Below, piece after piece: positions 48,401 through 58,781 of a stretch of DNA of 64,000 bases. A model generated the notes under the pieces. That model was not told where the DNA came from. It was given only the letters and a program-made list of their open reading frames with translations, and made no database searches. Source of the DNA: Thermothielavioides terrestris NRRL 8126 (taxonomy: Eukaryota; Ascomycota; Sordariomycetes; Sordariales; Chaetomiaceae); contig NC_016462.1 of NCBI RefSeq assembly GCF_000226115.1, positions 1,054,001-1,118,000 of the forward strand. Direction: 5' to 3'. Every line of letters starts with the position of its first letter. Positions within the stretch are counted from its first letter, which is position 1. The position numbers were made by a program, and so were the translations under genes.

Positions 48401-50240
48401 GGCCTCCATCGATGCCGGTTCTTCCGGGAGGTTACCCAACCCATCCGTCTGTCACCGTGGTATCACCAGGTGCTCAGGCGCCAAAGCAGGAGAAGCCATA
48501 TGTCTACAAGCCGCGGAAGCCGATTGCGCCAACTTCTGGGGCGCAATCTCCCGTCTTCACGTCGCAGATGTTTGCTGTCAACGGGCCATCGGCGTCGGCG
48601 TCCCCGCTTTTGCACCAGCAATCCCCACCTCAACAGATGCAGCCACAACCACCGCCGCAGCCGGTATTCCAGCATCATCATGTCTTCCAACATCCCCCAC
48701 AACAGCAACAGGTGGTGCATCACCAACTGCCGCAGCCGCCGCCGTACCAGATCCCGCTTAAAGTAAAGCAGTATCAGCCGTCTGGTTCGAACACTCAACG
48801 CAAGCACTCATCAGCACTCTATTCGTCGGATCGTTTCGCGCCCGTCGGAGGTAGTAATGGATTCCCGAAGCTTCCCGGCTTGACCTGGCCCCCTGCTCAC
48901 ATGAAATCAGGGCAATCTGTTCAGCCTCCTTCAAGAGCCTGGTCTTCACCATCGGGCGCGGCTGGTGGTTCCATGCCGCATCCGCCACCGATGACTTCTT
49001 CGGCCTTGAGACCTCCAAGTTTTGGCGACCAGCCGTCTGGAGCAGCAGGACCAATCAGCGCGTACCAGAAATACAGCTATTTCCAGGTTCATCATAACAG
49101 GTAACGCTGCCGTGTCTCATCTCAGGCTCTGGAGAAGAAGGCTAACACTGAAGCAGGGACTCGTCCAGGTACCGGACGCCCTATGCCTACGGGCAAGGGG
49201 GAGGCTTCACAAACGGGTACGAAGGCAACCACCGGGAGTTCTTGATCAAGACGCAAAAGGCTCTCTCGGGAGGGTCTGGCCAGAGTCCGGTGAGGCAGGT
49301 GCCCGCCTCGCTTCTGAAGCCTCTTCAACCGCGTCCCAATGCCCCACCTACACCGTCCGCTGCATCCTACGGCCCGCACGCCTCCGCATATGCCCAGATT
49401 CTTCCCCGACCGGCGACGAACGGTCAACCATCCCCATCTCCCCAGACACCGGCGGCAGCAAGCAGTCCGTTTCAGGCATCATCTCCCTATCAGAGCCCGG
49501 GCTTCGCACCACAAACAGCCCCTGCGGGTCAATCCTACGAGGGCAGCCCATCTGGCTCGGTGCCGCTGCACCCTGCAATCCGACCGCAATACGGAGCGTC
49601 ACCGACACAACATGCGAGCCAGCCTATGCACAATGTCTGGCCGCCAGTGTCACAGCCTCCGGCCCCATCACCTCCGCAGCCAGCTCCGGCCGCAACACAG
49701 CCCAAGCCGCCGCCCGCGAAACACAGCCATAGCCCAATACCATTGCCGCCGTACGTGAGACAGATGGCAGCGCCCTTGCAGAGTAGTGCGAGGCCGCCCG
49801 TACCAGCAGCCGCCGGACAGCAGGCAGCTTTACCATCCCCGTCTGAAGCGCCTCCAACCAACGGGACATCGACGGCGACGCCAATCGCACAAACCAATCA
49901 CGCACACTCGCCTCAGGGTGGGCAATGGCCTCCCCCGGGCGATGCGACGGTTCACCCGACGCAAACCCTGCGGTGGTCTCCTCAGGAGGGAGCGCCGGCG
50001 CCAAGCCCGACCGCGCAGCAACCACCGGCGTCTCAGGCGTGGCCTCAGCCAGCACAGCCGTTCCAGACGCCGCAGGTCCAACAACCAATGGCGCTGGTCC
50101 AGCAACAGGCGGCTGCCGCTTCGCCCGATGTCAGTGGGCAAGATAATGCGGCGCTGCTGGAGAAGATGATGATGAACTTGCGGCGGGCGAGCCAGAACTT
50201 TGGGAGGACGGAGGAAGTTATGGCTCCGGCTCAGAGCTAG
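45448..50240 (+). CDS. KDM4/JMJD2-type JmjC histone lysine demethylase
   Basis: Exons 45448-45783, 45850-47948, 47997-49100 and 49157-50240 give 1,540 residues. The introns are 66, 48 and 56 bp. The 48-bp one (GTACGT, branch GCTAAC, GCGCAG) is a multiple of three without a stop, so retention would only insert 16 residues. JmjN lies at ~95-140 (VPVFKPTMKQF, split by intron 1). JmjC follows at ~355-530 with iron ligands His417 and Glu419 in HLED and His506, the 2-oxoglutarate residues in SINYLHFGAPKQWY, and the zinc site formed by the C-x5-H of CDQFLRH plus CQC. After an acidic stretch comes an extended PHD (CCLCPND...SYHATC...CRFH) and a Tudor-like VEVEWKWLL. The C-terminal third is Pro/Gln-rich. 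KDM4 enzymes remove methyl groups from H3K9 or H3K36; fungal members such as KdmA act mainly on H3K36. Confidence 0.92.
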
Positions 50241-50748
50241 GGTCTGGGCCTGGCGTCATGATGCATGTCTCTTTAGCGGACTTTATGCTATCTCCCTGTA
50301 ACGGTGGGGTTTCTTTTCACTGTGGGTGACCAGGGATTTGGGAGGGACCTGAGGTGGTTAGCATCGGTTTTGGTGTTTTTGGGGGTCGTGGCTGCGCAAG
50401 ATCTTATATCCGTCTGCTTGTGTGATTTGCTTTTTGAGGAGTTTATTTGTGATGGTGGTAGGGGGTTGAGATGGGTAATTCGACTGCGACTGTGGTGTTC
50501 CGCTTGATTGTTGTGTGGTGTAATAGTTAGAGGTCGGTTAGTGGAGAGTCAAAAATGTACCATTCAGCTGTTCTACGGATACTGTGTAACTGCCTAATTG
50601 GTTGTCGGTTAAAACACAACTTAGCCTCTGACCATTCTCTACTTTGCATTCCCTGGTCTCTGCAATCTGGTCAACAACAAAATTGTCAACAATAACAACA
50701 ACAAGCCAAAATCAATCCATCCGTTCCGGGGGTCGCCGCCGTGACAAA
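50241..50748. other. intergenic
   Basis: 3' flank of the demethylase gene; no feature recognised. Confidence 0.45.
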
Positions 50749-51583
50749 ATGACCGACCTGGCAGGCATTCCCCAACCGTCCCTCCAGCCGCCCTACCCCA
50801 CCTACGCTGCACTCCGCGCGGCCCAGCAAGCGGTATCCCCCCTCGGCGACGGGCGGAAGGCTGCTCTTCTGGCCGCTCGACGGGCCGACGCTCGAGACCA
50901 GCGGCCTCGCCGTCATGACGGCCGCCGGCGGCGGCGGTGGCGGCGGCGGCGGCGGGCCGACCGACCCGCTCGCGGCACGCCGCGCCCCTTACTACGACGC
51001 GGCGGCGGGCGCGGGCGCGTGGCACCCGGTCTCGCGGCAGCCCGTTAGCGAACCGCGCGTCTCGGCTGTCACGGTGCGCGTGGCGGAGTTGGACGAGTGG
51101 GTGGATTCTTGGGAGGAGGTGCATTGGGAGCATGGCGCGGATGGGTTTCGCTGTGAGGACGGGGTGGGGGGCGGCGATGAGGTCGGTGGTCATTCCCCTC
51201 ATGATGGTGGTGGTGGTGGTGGTGGTGGTGTCGCGGGAAGCCACTGCGCGTGCGGCGCGGTGAAGCCGGTGGGTGTGAAGGATCTCAGCGTCGTGGTGAC
51301 GGGGACGGGCGGTGTTACCGAGGGTAGCGGTGACGGTGGCGGTTTCGTCACGGTGCACGACTACGTGACGGCGGTGCACCCGTGGCTCATGGGCCTGCGG
51401 AACGACATCCTCGGCGCGCTGGGGACGATGAACGGCGACGACGCGCCCCTGCCCGCGGACACAGAGCTGATGGTCTGCTACGACGCGCTAGACAGCCTAC
51501 GGATTATGAAGCGGGAAGAGTGGATCCGTATGGTCAAGAAGGAGCCGTCGCCGGGCTTTAGTCTACGCGAGCTGCTAGAGTAG
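50749..51583 (+). pseudogene. unknown gene, apparently frameshifted near its 5' end
   Basis: The ATG at 50749 opens MTDLAGIPQPSLQPPYPTY, but that frame soon turns into Arg-rich noise. The frame one base away carries LLFWPLDGPTLETSGLAV, then a poly-Gly run, then a sensible protein to the TAG at 51583 (VHPWLMGLRNDIL; TELMVCYDALDSL; PSPGFSLRELLE). A one-base indel near 50,850-50,862 would join the two; alternatively translation begins at the in-frame ATG 50915. No domain recognised. A glycine run (GGT)n occurs at about 51,205-51,230. Confidence 0.45.
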
Positions 51584-51965
51584 AACGGCGTAGCTCATCT
51601 CGGTCCCTTTGGCGACCGACCTCCCTATATGTACTAGCGGATATAAGTACTAATGGAAAAGACGAGAAAATGAGCGACTACATGTGCATTGGAATCATCG
51701 AGAGTACTTATTGCTGAGCATCGAATATTGTTATGTTTCATATCGCTTGATAGAGTCAGAGATGGGAACGAAGCTGTGCGATTGAGACAGTGCCAGTGGT
51801 TGGTGTATCAAACAGCTGATCGGATCAGAGCGCTTTTTATAGGAGAGACTACAGCATGGTACCTAGGTCAAGGGCCAACAAGCAACATGCAGCGTTATAG
51901 CCATGTGCCAGCGTCAATTGGTAGTATCTGAGGGATTGAGCGAGAGTCATCTCCGTCAACTCACT
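51584..51965. other. intergenic, nothing recognised
   Basis: Convergent 3' flanks of the preceding gene and the truncated kinase. Confidence 0.4.
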
Positions 51966-52511
51966 CTACTCGGCACCGTCGCCGAGGCAAGACCTCTCCT
52001 GCTCCTCCGCAATGCTGTCGGCCACTTTCTGCGCGGAGGCGTATTCCCCCCTCCAGCACGCCGCGATCACACGCCCCAGCACCACGCCCCCGACATCCGG
52101 GTACACGCCCTCGCGCATCAAATCGAGCGCCCTGCCCATCGGCTCGGCCTCCTCGCGCCAGTGCGGACACGTCGACGTCATGATCTCGAAGATGGCCGAC
52201 CCGAGCGCGTGCAGCTCCGCCCGGAGCGTCCCGGCCGTCGCCTCGTCGTCGTCCGGGTGGCGGAACCCGTCCTGGGCCACGATGGTCGGCGGCGTGTCGT
52301 CGATCGCCGACCCGGCAAAGTCGCACAGCCGGATGTTCCGCTCCGCGTCGAGCAGGATGTTGCGCCCGCCGATGTCGACCTGCCGCACGTTGTGGTCATG
52401 CAGGTACTGGATCGCGCGGGCGAGGTCCAGTGACCACCGCACGCGCTCCGCCAGCGTGGCCGTGCCGCCCTCTTTGAAATAGAGGCGCAGGCAACTGTAC
52501 TGTTGGAACCG
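51966..52511 (-). pseudogene. 5'-truncated kinase-like gene cut off by a copia element
   Basis: One exon remains, running from a splice acceptor (TGCGTAG, with TCCTAAGC as a weak branch) at 52512 to the TAG at 51966. It encodes a kinase C-lobe: YLHDHNVRQVDIGGRNILLD as catalytic loop, with the Asp and Asn kept but no HRD, then LCDFAGSAID in place of DFG, and CWRGEYASA near the end. Such DFAGS kinases are common in filamentous fungi and may be pseudokinases. The ATP-binding lobe is missing: the upstream DNA becomes transposon 67 bp before the acceptor, so the element probably landed in an intron. The 5' exons are not in the window. Confidence 0.6.
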
Positions 52512-52578
52512 CTACGCAGGCTTAGGAAGATGAAGCTATCACGATGCAAGCAATGCACACAACTGGGATCAATCGTGG

Positions 52579-52883
52579 TGTTGAGGATGTTGTATTGTAG
52601 GAGAGTTTTCCTGATTAGGAGCCTAGTCTTAGGCGGCAGTTGGGCATTAGGCCGGTAGATCCTAATCTCGGTAGGCCGGCCCGCTACCCTAGGCCAGGCT
52701 AGTTCTGATATACCCCCCTAGGTCGAGCCTCTGGCTCTAGCCTATCAAATCTAGTAATCTATAAAGCTATTCCCGACACTATGTCCTTCCTAATCTAGTA
52801 ATTCTATAGTGTTAAGGTCCTTTTGCTATCGCCCTGATCTACTGAGCCTTGTACGCCTACCCTTCTCAATCCTATATATTACA
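52579..52883 (-). repeat. probable 3' LTR of the copia element
   Basis: About 305 bp from TGTTGAGG to TATTACA, beyond the end of RNase H and ending where kinase-gene DNA begins. Starts TG and ends CA. The partner LTR is outside the window, so both ends are tentative. Confidence 0.4.
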
Positions 52884-52989
52884 CTATAAATCGAACCTTC
52901 TGTTTAGCTAGAGCCTTCTTCTAGCCCTATATTTCTTCCTTCTTTGCTACCTAGTAGATACGGATTTTAATAAAGGCCTAGATATCTAC

Positions 52990-53570
52990 TAGATTAAACA
53001 TTTCTATAAACTTCTTATAGGGCTCTAGTTCTAACGCCTTCGTTAGGCTGTCGACTAATATCTAGTTTAAAAGTATATAATTTACACTAACCCTCTTGTT
53101 CTAAGCTTTTTAGTATAGCTAATAGTTATAAATATCGACGTATTTTAGCTTTGTCTATAGTATAGGTATTTTAACGTTGATTAGCTAGATTATCTACTTG
53201 TTATTATATTAGATCGATAGGATCTTGTTATTTAGATAGATCTCCAATGCCTCTAGTAAGCGTTAAAGGAATATACCTTCTTTCGCTACCTATATAAGTA
53301 CCAACAACTCTACTTCTATAGTCGATATAGTTACTATATCCTATTTACTAGCTTACTAGGCGATTAGCCCTCTAAATAGTATAATAGCGTAACCTTATAA
53401 GCTTTTATAATTAATACTATTGTTGGCAAAGCTAGTATTACTAGCTATAATTAGGATATCTCCTCTTCCTAGCTAGAGGGCCTAGAACCTTGTTCAATAG
53501 AGATATTGTAATATTCGATTAGCTATATAGTAGTATTCTAGTCCTAGGTTCTAATTGAATTATATAAACT
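52990..53570 (-). pseudogene. copia RNase H remnant
   Basis: Minus-strand reading across stops: GYAIILFRGLIA, VTISTIEVELLVLI, then DSLTKALELEPYKKF, which match the copia RNase H segments (TEAEL; LTKAL). More than ten stops. Confidence 0.7.
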
Positions 53571-53580
53571 TAGAGGCTAT

Positions 53581-54058
53581 TGAAATAGTGCAAAACCTCT
53601 ATACTAACCTACCCTACCACACCTAGGACTAGGCATATAAGATAGCTCCTAGAGGAATATAGTGCCCCTCTAGACGGATGAAGATAGCGTATATCGAGTG
53701 GTAGGAAGGATATCTCCTAAGAGGAAGATACGTAGCTCAGGTATATCTAGTGGAATATAGTAGAAAAGACAGAAGACAACGAGAATACGGTTAGAGCTCA
53801 ATAGCTCGAATGCCTATCGTCTAGACAGAGGTAGGACAACAAAAGGAGAGGCTTAATAGCCTTCCTAGAAGAAGGAGAACCACCAACGTAGTGTCAACGA
53901 ACGTATATTGACAACTGCTTAATGTCTTGCTTAATGACGAAGAAGATAGGCTTAGCCTACTTAAATATATATAATTAGAGGGCTAGACCCCCTGGCAACG
54001 AATATAACGCACTGAAACGAATAGAAAAACTAGGTCCCTATGTCTAGGCAGTCTATCA
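53581..54058. repeat. solo-LTR-like insertion inside the copia element
   Basis: The copia polyprotein frame reads INIRLDIAFIVN up to about 54,062 and resumes SKFI.FN.NLGLEYYYIAN at about 53,575. The 478 bp between do not belong to copia. They start TGAAATAG and end CTATCA (TG...CA), with imperfectly inverted ends, as in a solo LTR. No clear target duplication remains; RIP may have erased it. Confidence 0.5.
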
Positions 54059-54069
54059 CCTTAATTCAC

Positions 54070-54980
54070 TATAAAGGCAATGTCTAGGCGTATATTGATA
54101 GTAGTATATAGGATTAAGCTAATCTTCCTTTAATAGAGCTTAATAGAGCTATAGCTAGTAATATTATTATATAGGAGCAATTCGCCTTTAGCTATTAGAG
54201 TCTCTAGCTCTCCTTTTTCCTAGGCTAACCTTATAATCTTCTCGATATACGCTATCTAGCTAAGCTAAATCAAGCGCTTTTTATAGTTGTAATAAATCTC
54301 TATACCTAGGAACTATAGGAGGTTATCTCCTTTTATAAGTTTATACTTTTCTTATAGCTAGCTAATTACTTTATTAGCTTAGTATTGACCCTTTTTACAA
54401 TAGACGAAGACGATATTATCTATATAAAAGAAGATGATAATGCCTTTGTTCGTTATAATATAAAGCTCTTACGGTATAGCCTAGAACCCTAGGTTTCTTA
54501 GGGTAGTTATTAACTTTTGTTGCTAGAGGAGGGGAGACTTCTATAGGCTATAGAGTACCTTTTTTAGCTTTAGGATAGTTCCTAGTTTACAATAGCTATA
54601 TAGTATCTCTATATAAATGTCCTTATTAATCTTTATATTAATAAAGGCGTTGACTATATTAAACTACTTTAGTTCTAGGTCGAACCTCGCTATAGTAGTA
54701 AGCACTGTTCTAAAGGATTATATAGCGAGTATAGCTATATAGTTCTCTTTAGTAAACCTCTTCTTTTACTAATCGCTATATACTATAAGCCTTACCTTAT
54801 ACTTAACGAGGTACCTACTCTTATTAAACTTATAGATGTATACCTATATATAATCTAGGATCTATTTACTTTAGACCTCCTTATTATAATAGCGAATCTC
54901 TTTCTAGGAGTCTATTACTTTATAGCTTCGAAGATAATTGCGTTCAGCTTCTAGAAACAGTTAGCCTAATAGGTAATCTT
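54070..54980 (-). pseudogene. copia reverse transcriptase remnant
   Basis: Reads across stops as YKFNKSRYLVKYKARL, FDLELK.FNIVNAFIN and IIFFYIDNIVFVY (the YVDD box changed to YIDN), then FLGIEIY and AYIEKI. Inactive. Confidence 0.75.
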
Positions 54981-56029
54981 CGAGTTCAAAGTACTATTAA
55001 GGTATAGGCAAAAGTATCGACTAGTAGATAGATCTAAGCTTACCTTCTTACTATAGGCGATCGACTTCTTTTTAGGAGATCCTCTTAGTATTACTATCTT
55101 CCTTCTTAATAGTACCGACTACCTTCTTAGCCTTCTTTTTACTCTTTTAAGCGAGTTCCTCTCTCTCTTCCTCTATATAGAGGACCCTCCTTAAGTACCT
55201 ACGTTTAGCTACTCTAGAGCCTAACGTTCCTACGTTAAAGGCGGCCTCCTATAGCTAGAACACTCCTTTAAAGGCTCTAGACGAACATAAGCCTAGAAAG
55301 GCAGTTGCGATTAAGGCGTTTAGCAAAGTAGGTAGAGAAGTTGGATATTGGAACTCTAGGAAGGTACTAATAGTATTGCTTTTTACTATAATAGTATCTA
55401 ACACTTCTTCGATAGTAGCTAGGCTCTCTTCTAGTTCTTTAAAGGTTGTTAAGAGCGTACTAAACGCCTTTGTTATATCCTTTTCCTTAGCTATAGGTAT
55501 AAGATTACTATTATCTAGCTAATTAGTATTATTAGCGCTTCTAGCATTAAGCTAGCGCTTTAGCTCTTTAAGGTCTATCTAGGGAATGTCTTATACTATA
55601 AGCTTTAAATTGTTTAGGTATATCTACTTCTCGTTAAAGATTATATTATATATATACACTACTTAGTTAGTAGCTAGGTTCTAGATATAGTAGATGTTTA
55701 AGGAATTATATTTTACAAGGTAGCTAATCTAAGCTCTTAGTTGGAACTGTTTAAGACGCCTTTCTTTTTTTTAGTAGTATCTATTATAGCGAATACTTTG
55801 CAACTATAGACCTTTAAATGCCCTTGGTATAGCTTATATTCTAAGGCTCTTAGGCTATCTCTCTTAACGAAGAAGGTATAAAAGTAATCTAACGGCGTTA
55901 TCTACTCTTTTATTAAGGATAGTGTCCTATTATAGAGATATACTATAGCTCTAGTGACCTTTAGCTATAGTTGCCCTAGCAACTATATACTAATAGCTAT
56001 TGTTCTAGCCTTCTCCTTGATTATACCCC

Positions 56030-56360
56030 CTAAGCGTTTAGCGCCTCTGTTCTATATAGGTGTATTAGGCGCTAAAGGCTCTATTCGAATACCTTGTTTC
56101 TCTATCTAGGTAGTAATAGCGCTCGCCTATATAAATTCGTTATTATACTTTAGGACCTTAATATATAGCTAATACTGCCTTTTAAGTAGTATAGCAAGGT
56201 GTTTAATAGCTACTGGGATACCTAGTACCTTGTAGTTGTATAGATAGTAGTCCTATATTATATTTGAATAGCGATCTATCGCTAATAGTAGATGTTTAAA
56301 GTGTTGTCGGCCCTTTTAGAAAGGGTATAGATCTAGGGCGATCCTATCACCTAGGCTATA
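56030..56360 (-). pseudogene. copia integrase remnant, truncated
   Basis: Reads ALDLYPF.KGRQHFKHLLLAIDRYSN, then LKYNNEF and RIEPLAPNTPI.NRGAKR, the rve core of copia with two of the acidic positions altered. It stops at the gypsy LTR at 56365. Confidence 0.7.
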
Positions 56361-56364
56361 GTTC

Positions 56365-56944
56365 TGTAACGTGCTGGCCTTATGGCGTCTGCAGATAAGC
56401 GTACGATGTTCTATTCAACTACCTTAAGGAAGGAAAAAGGAGAAGTATAGGCTGCGGTCCCTGCGCGTAGAGTTTTTCAGGGGCTCGCGAAGTGGGTTCG
56501 GACCGACGTTATTCCGGGCGCGAGGCGGGCCCGCCACGGGTCCGTCCTGGGGCCGCCGCGGATCCTGGGCGTAGCCCCATATACCCAGCCCGGGTATAGC
56601 CTGGTCCGTAATATACCCCCCCCGCCCCGTTGGGTAGCTGAATTGGAGTATACGTGACGTCGTATCGAGCGCGGTTCGGGTCCGGCGCGGCGCCGGTCGT
56701 GATAGACGCCGGTACCTGCTGTCCGGTTGCACGGCGCCTGCCTCGCTATTGGGGTGGTCCGGCGTGGTTGCCTGTTGAGGCCTTGCCGCTCGCGGCCGTC
56801 CTGTTGCCTGGGCTCGAGTTGTTTGTTTACATCGCCCGGCAAGCCGTTGATTGGCCCTTCCTCGCTTCGCGCGTTCGTATATTGTAACCGCGTCGCACCG
56901 AGCGTGCCTACTGATTGTACGCGATCCAACCCCGCCTACTGTCA
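56365..56944 (-). repeat. left LTR (3' LTR of the element)
   Basis: Begins TGTAAC; the first 247 bp match the right LTR. The inner end is set at TGTCA, 56944, because this gives TG...CA ends and lies 6 bp from a polypurine tract; that boundary is inferred. Confidence 0.6.
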
Positions 56945-56950
56945 TTTAAA

Positions 56951-56961
56951 CCCCTCCTCCC
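56951..56961 (-). other. candidate polypurine tract
   Basis: GGGAGGAGGGG on the minus strand just upstream of the proposed 3' LTR start. The TTTAAA spacer makes it a tentative call. Confidence 0.35.
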
Positions 56962-57241
56962 GTGCAACTTGACTTTCTCGTATTTTCTTCCCGTACCCAA
57001 CGCGCGCCTCCCCTTCCTCCCCCACGATCCGTTCTTCCCCCTTCTTGCGCGGTGACATCGTTCTCCCCGTTCCACCTTGTACACGTTTCTTTTCTTTTAC
57101 GCTCCCACCTCGCGTCTGCTTATACCTTCGAGCGCGCTGCTTGTTACCGCCTCGGCTCCTGCAAGAGTCTCTTCGTCCCCCCCTTCGATAGCGACACAGT
57201 TCCGAAACTCGCTCGCCACGTTCGCGTGTAGGAACGCCAAA

Positions 57242-58635
57242 ATGTCAGTCGCCGCCGCTACTCTTGGAGGTAGTAGCGCGGGCCGCCGTCCTGGTGGCGA
57301 TAATAACGAAGACCGTAATGTAAGTGCTTCTAGGACGACTCTGCTGTAGACCCAAGTCGTTCGCTAACCGCGACGTCATAGAACTGAAACAATCGTCAGA
57401 AGAACGATAAGCTATCGATCGGTAGGTTCGTTGTCGAAGGAGACTCCAACGACGAAGAAAACGAACTGCTCCCCGACAAGGGAGAGTTCTACGTGTAGTA
57501 TGTCGCTCGCCTTCTTAGTGGTACTAAGGTCGAATGTACCCCTGGTCGCGGCAAATCCTGCGAAGAATGTTGGAGGGCCTATGCCATATGCGAGTAGGAC
57601 TTCGTATTGTAGGCAACAAACCCCTGCCTTCGGTCCGGTCTGAAGAAAATCCTCAAGGCGTACAATACGGGCCAGGCTATCGAGACCCTAGCCCAGAAGA
57701 AGATGAGCTTGTAGCCCGCTCGCTGCGTAGTCCTCAAGCGCGAATTCTGGAAGCTGACGCAGTCTTTCCGGACTGCTTTTAACAACGTATGGACGTATCG
57801 TGTCCCCGCTTAGCTAGTACTGCTCCCTCCGTCCACCATTGAGCGGACCCCGACTCGCACTGTCCCCCGGACCTTGGTCGCCTCCCCCGCTACGTCGAGC
57901 CGCTATGGGGCTTTAGTGCCCTACAATCCGCCTGCCTCCTCCCTGGACTGCTCTGCCTAGCTAGCCGCCCGCCTAACTTATCGTTTAATGAGCAACGAGG
58001 AAGCCTACCGGCGCGATATGCGCTATCTGGTCGACGCCATCACGACAGTCGTTAACACCAACAACCGTCTCGTCGACTACGTTTTAAGCTCGCCGTAGTC
58101 TGGCCCCTCCCCACGAGGCGGCTACGGCACGACTCCCACTGGGCGCGACATTGCCCTGGTTCCCTTCGTCCTACGTCCCTAGCGCCGTCTATCCTCTCCC
58201 CTCGAGAACCTCGCCCACGTTCCTCGGGAGCGCGCTGATCCCCTACCCTGGACCCCTAGCGGGTCCAACAGATAGCCGATTGTAGAGGTGCTCTCGTCGC
58301 CTGACGAGGGTGTCGAGTACCTACCCGCTGGCGATATGGTGCTGTCTGGAGACGAAGAGGCCGTGGAGTAGGGCCAGAGACGGCTCCGTCCCTTGCCGCG
58401 GCCCCGCTCCCGCTTTATCCCGCGCCTCGACCTATTATCGAACCAACCTACCGACTGGAGCAGTTGCAGTAACTTTGATATCCGCCCCCGCCCTGCCTCG
58501 GAGATCCCAGAGCAGGTGATACGTCGGCCGCTGACCCCGCCTCCCCTCAGCTCGTGCCTAGGTATTCCGCGGTACCGTGGGATTGACGCCAGGGTGAGGC
58601 CGGAGGACTACCCGTATCTGAGGAAGGAGACCTAG
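57242..58635 (+). pseudogene. spliced passenger gene antisense to the chromovirus, RIP-inactivated
   Basis: Exon 1 (57242-57319, MSVAAATLGGSSAGRRPGGD...) ends at GTAAGT. A 62-bp intron with branch GCTAAC and acceptor CATAG leads to exon 2 (57382-58635). Exon 2 is one continuous frame of 418 codons with TGA at 57385 and TAG at 57496, 57595, 57610, 57712, 57811, 57958, 58096, 58180, 58273, 58369 and 58633. The TAGs are what CAG becomes under RIP, so the intact gene encoded at least ~440 residues. Visible: an acidic segment (GDSNDEENELLPD), a cysteine cluster C-x7-C-x2-C-x6-C with a further C about 11 residues on, a helical stretch (NEEAYRRDMRYLVDAI), and a Pro/Arg-rich C terminus. No family recognised. 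It is convergent with pol, 146 bp apart, and has a pyrimidine-rich fungal-type leader. Confidence 0.65.
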
Positions 58636-58781
58636 TTGGCGCGTCGGGGCCTCCCTATACTCGTGTTTTTCTTGTCGTTCTTTCGTGATGAGGCCGTAGC
58701 TAGACGTGTCGGGGTGACCGTACGTCTGGTGGTGCCACCGAGCTATGTTCGTTTTGTCGTTGTCGTTTCTTGTAGGGTAGT

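Larger units (their letters stand above)
52579..56364 (-). mobile_element. RIP-degraded Ty1/copia retrotransposon, interrupted and truncated
   Basis: Strongly AT-rich block saturated with TAG/CTA/TATA, unlike the GC-rich arms. Read on the minus strand through many stops it gives, in copia order, integrase (about 56,350-56,030), reverse transcriptase (about 54,980-54,070) and RNase H (about 53,570-52,990). The order INT-RT-RH and the wording of the motifs define Ty1/copia. The 5' portion (gag, protease) is not in the window because a gypsy element sits in the integrase region. A 478-bp insertion splits RT from RH. The left edge is placed at TGTTGAGG, 52579. Confidence 0.8.

Noticed and set aside
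53100..53500. Possible CRISPR-like or satellite repeats in the AT-rich block
   Set aside because: The TAG/TATA repetition is RIP-saturated copia coding sequence, not regularly spaced repeats.
56424..56945. Minus-strand frames of 150-170 codons within the gypsy LTR
   Set aside because: They lie inside the LTR and have no protein-like pattern; LTR open frames are usual in GC-rich DNA.
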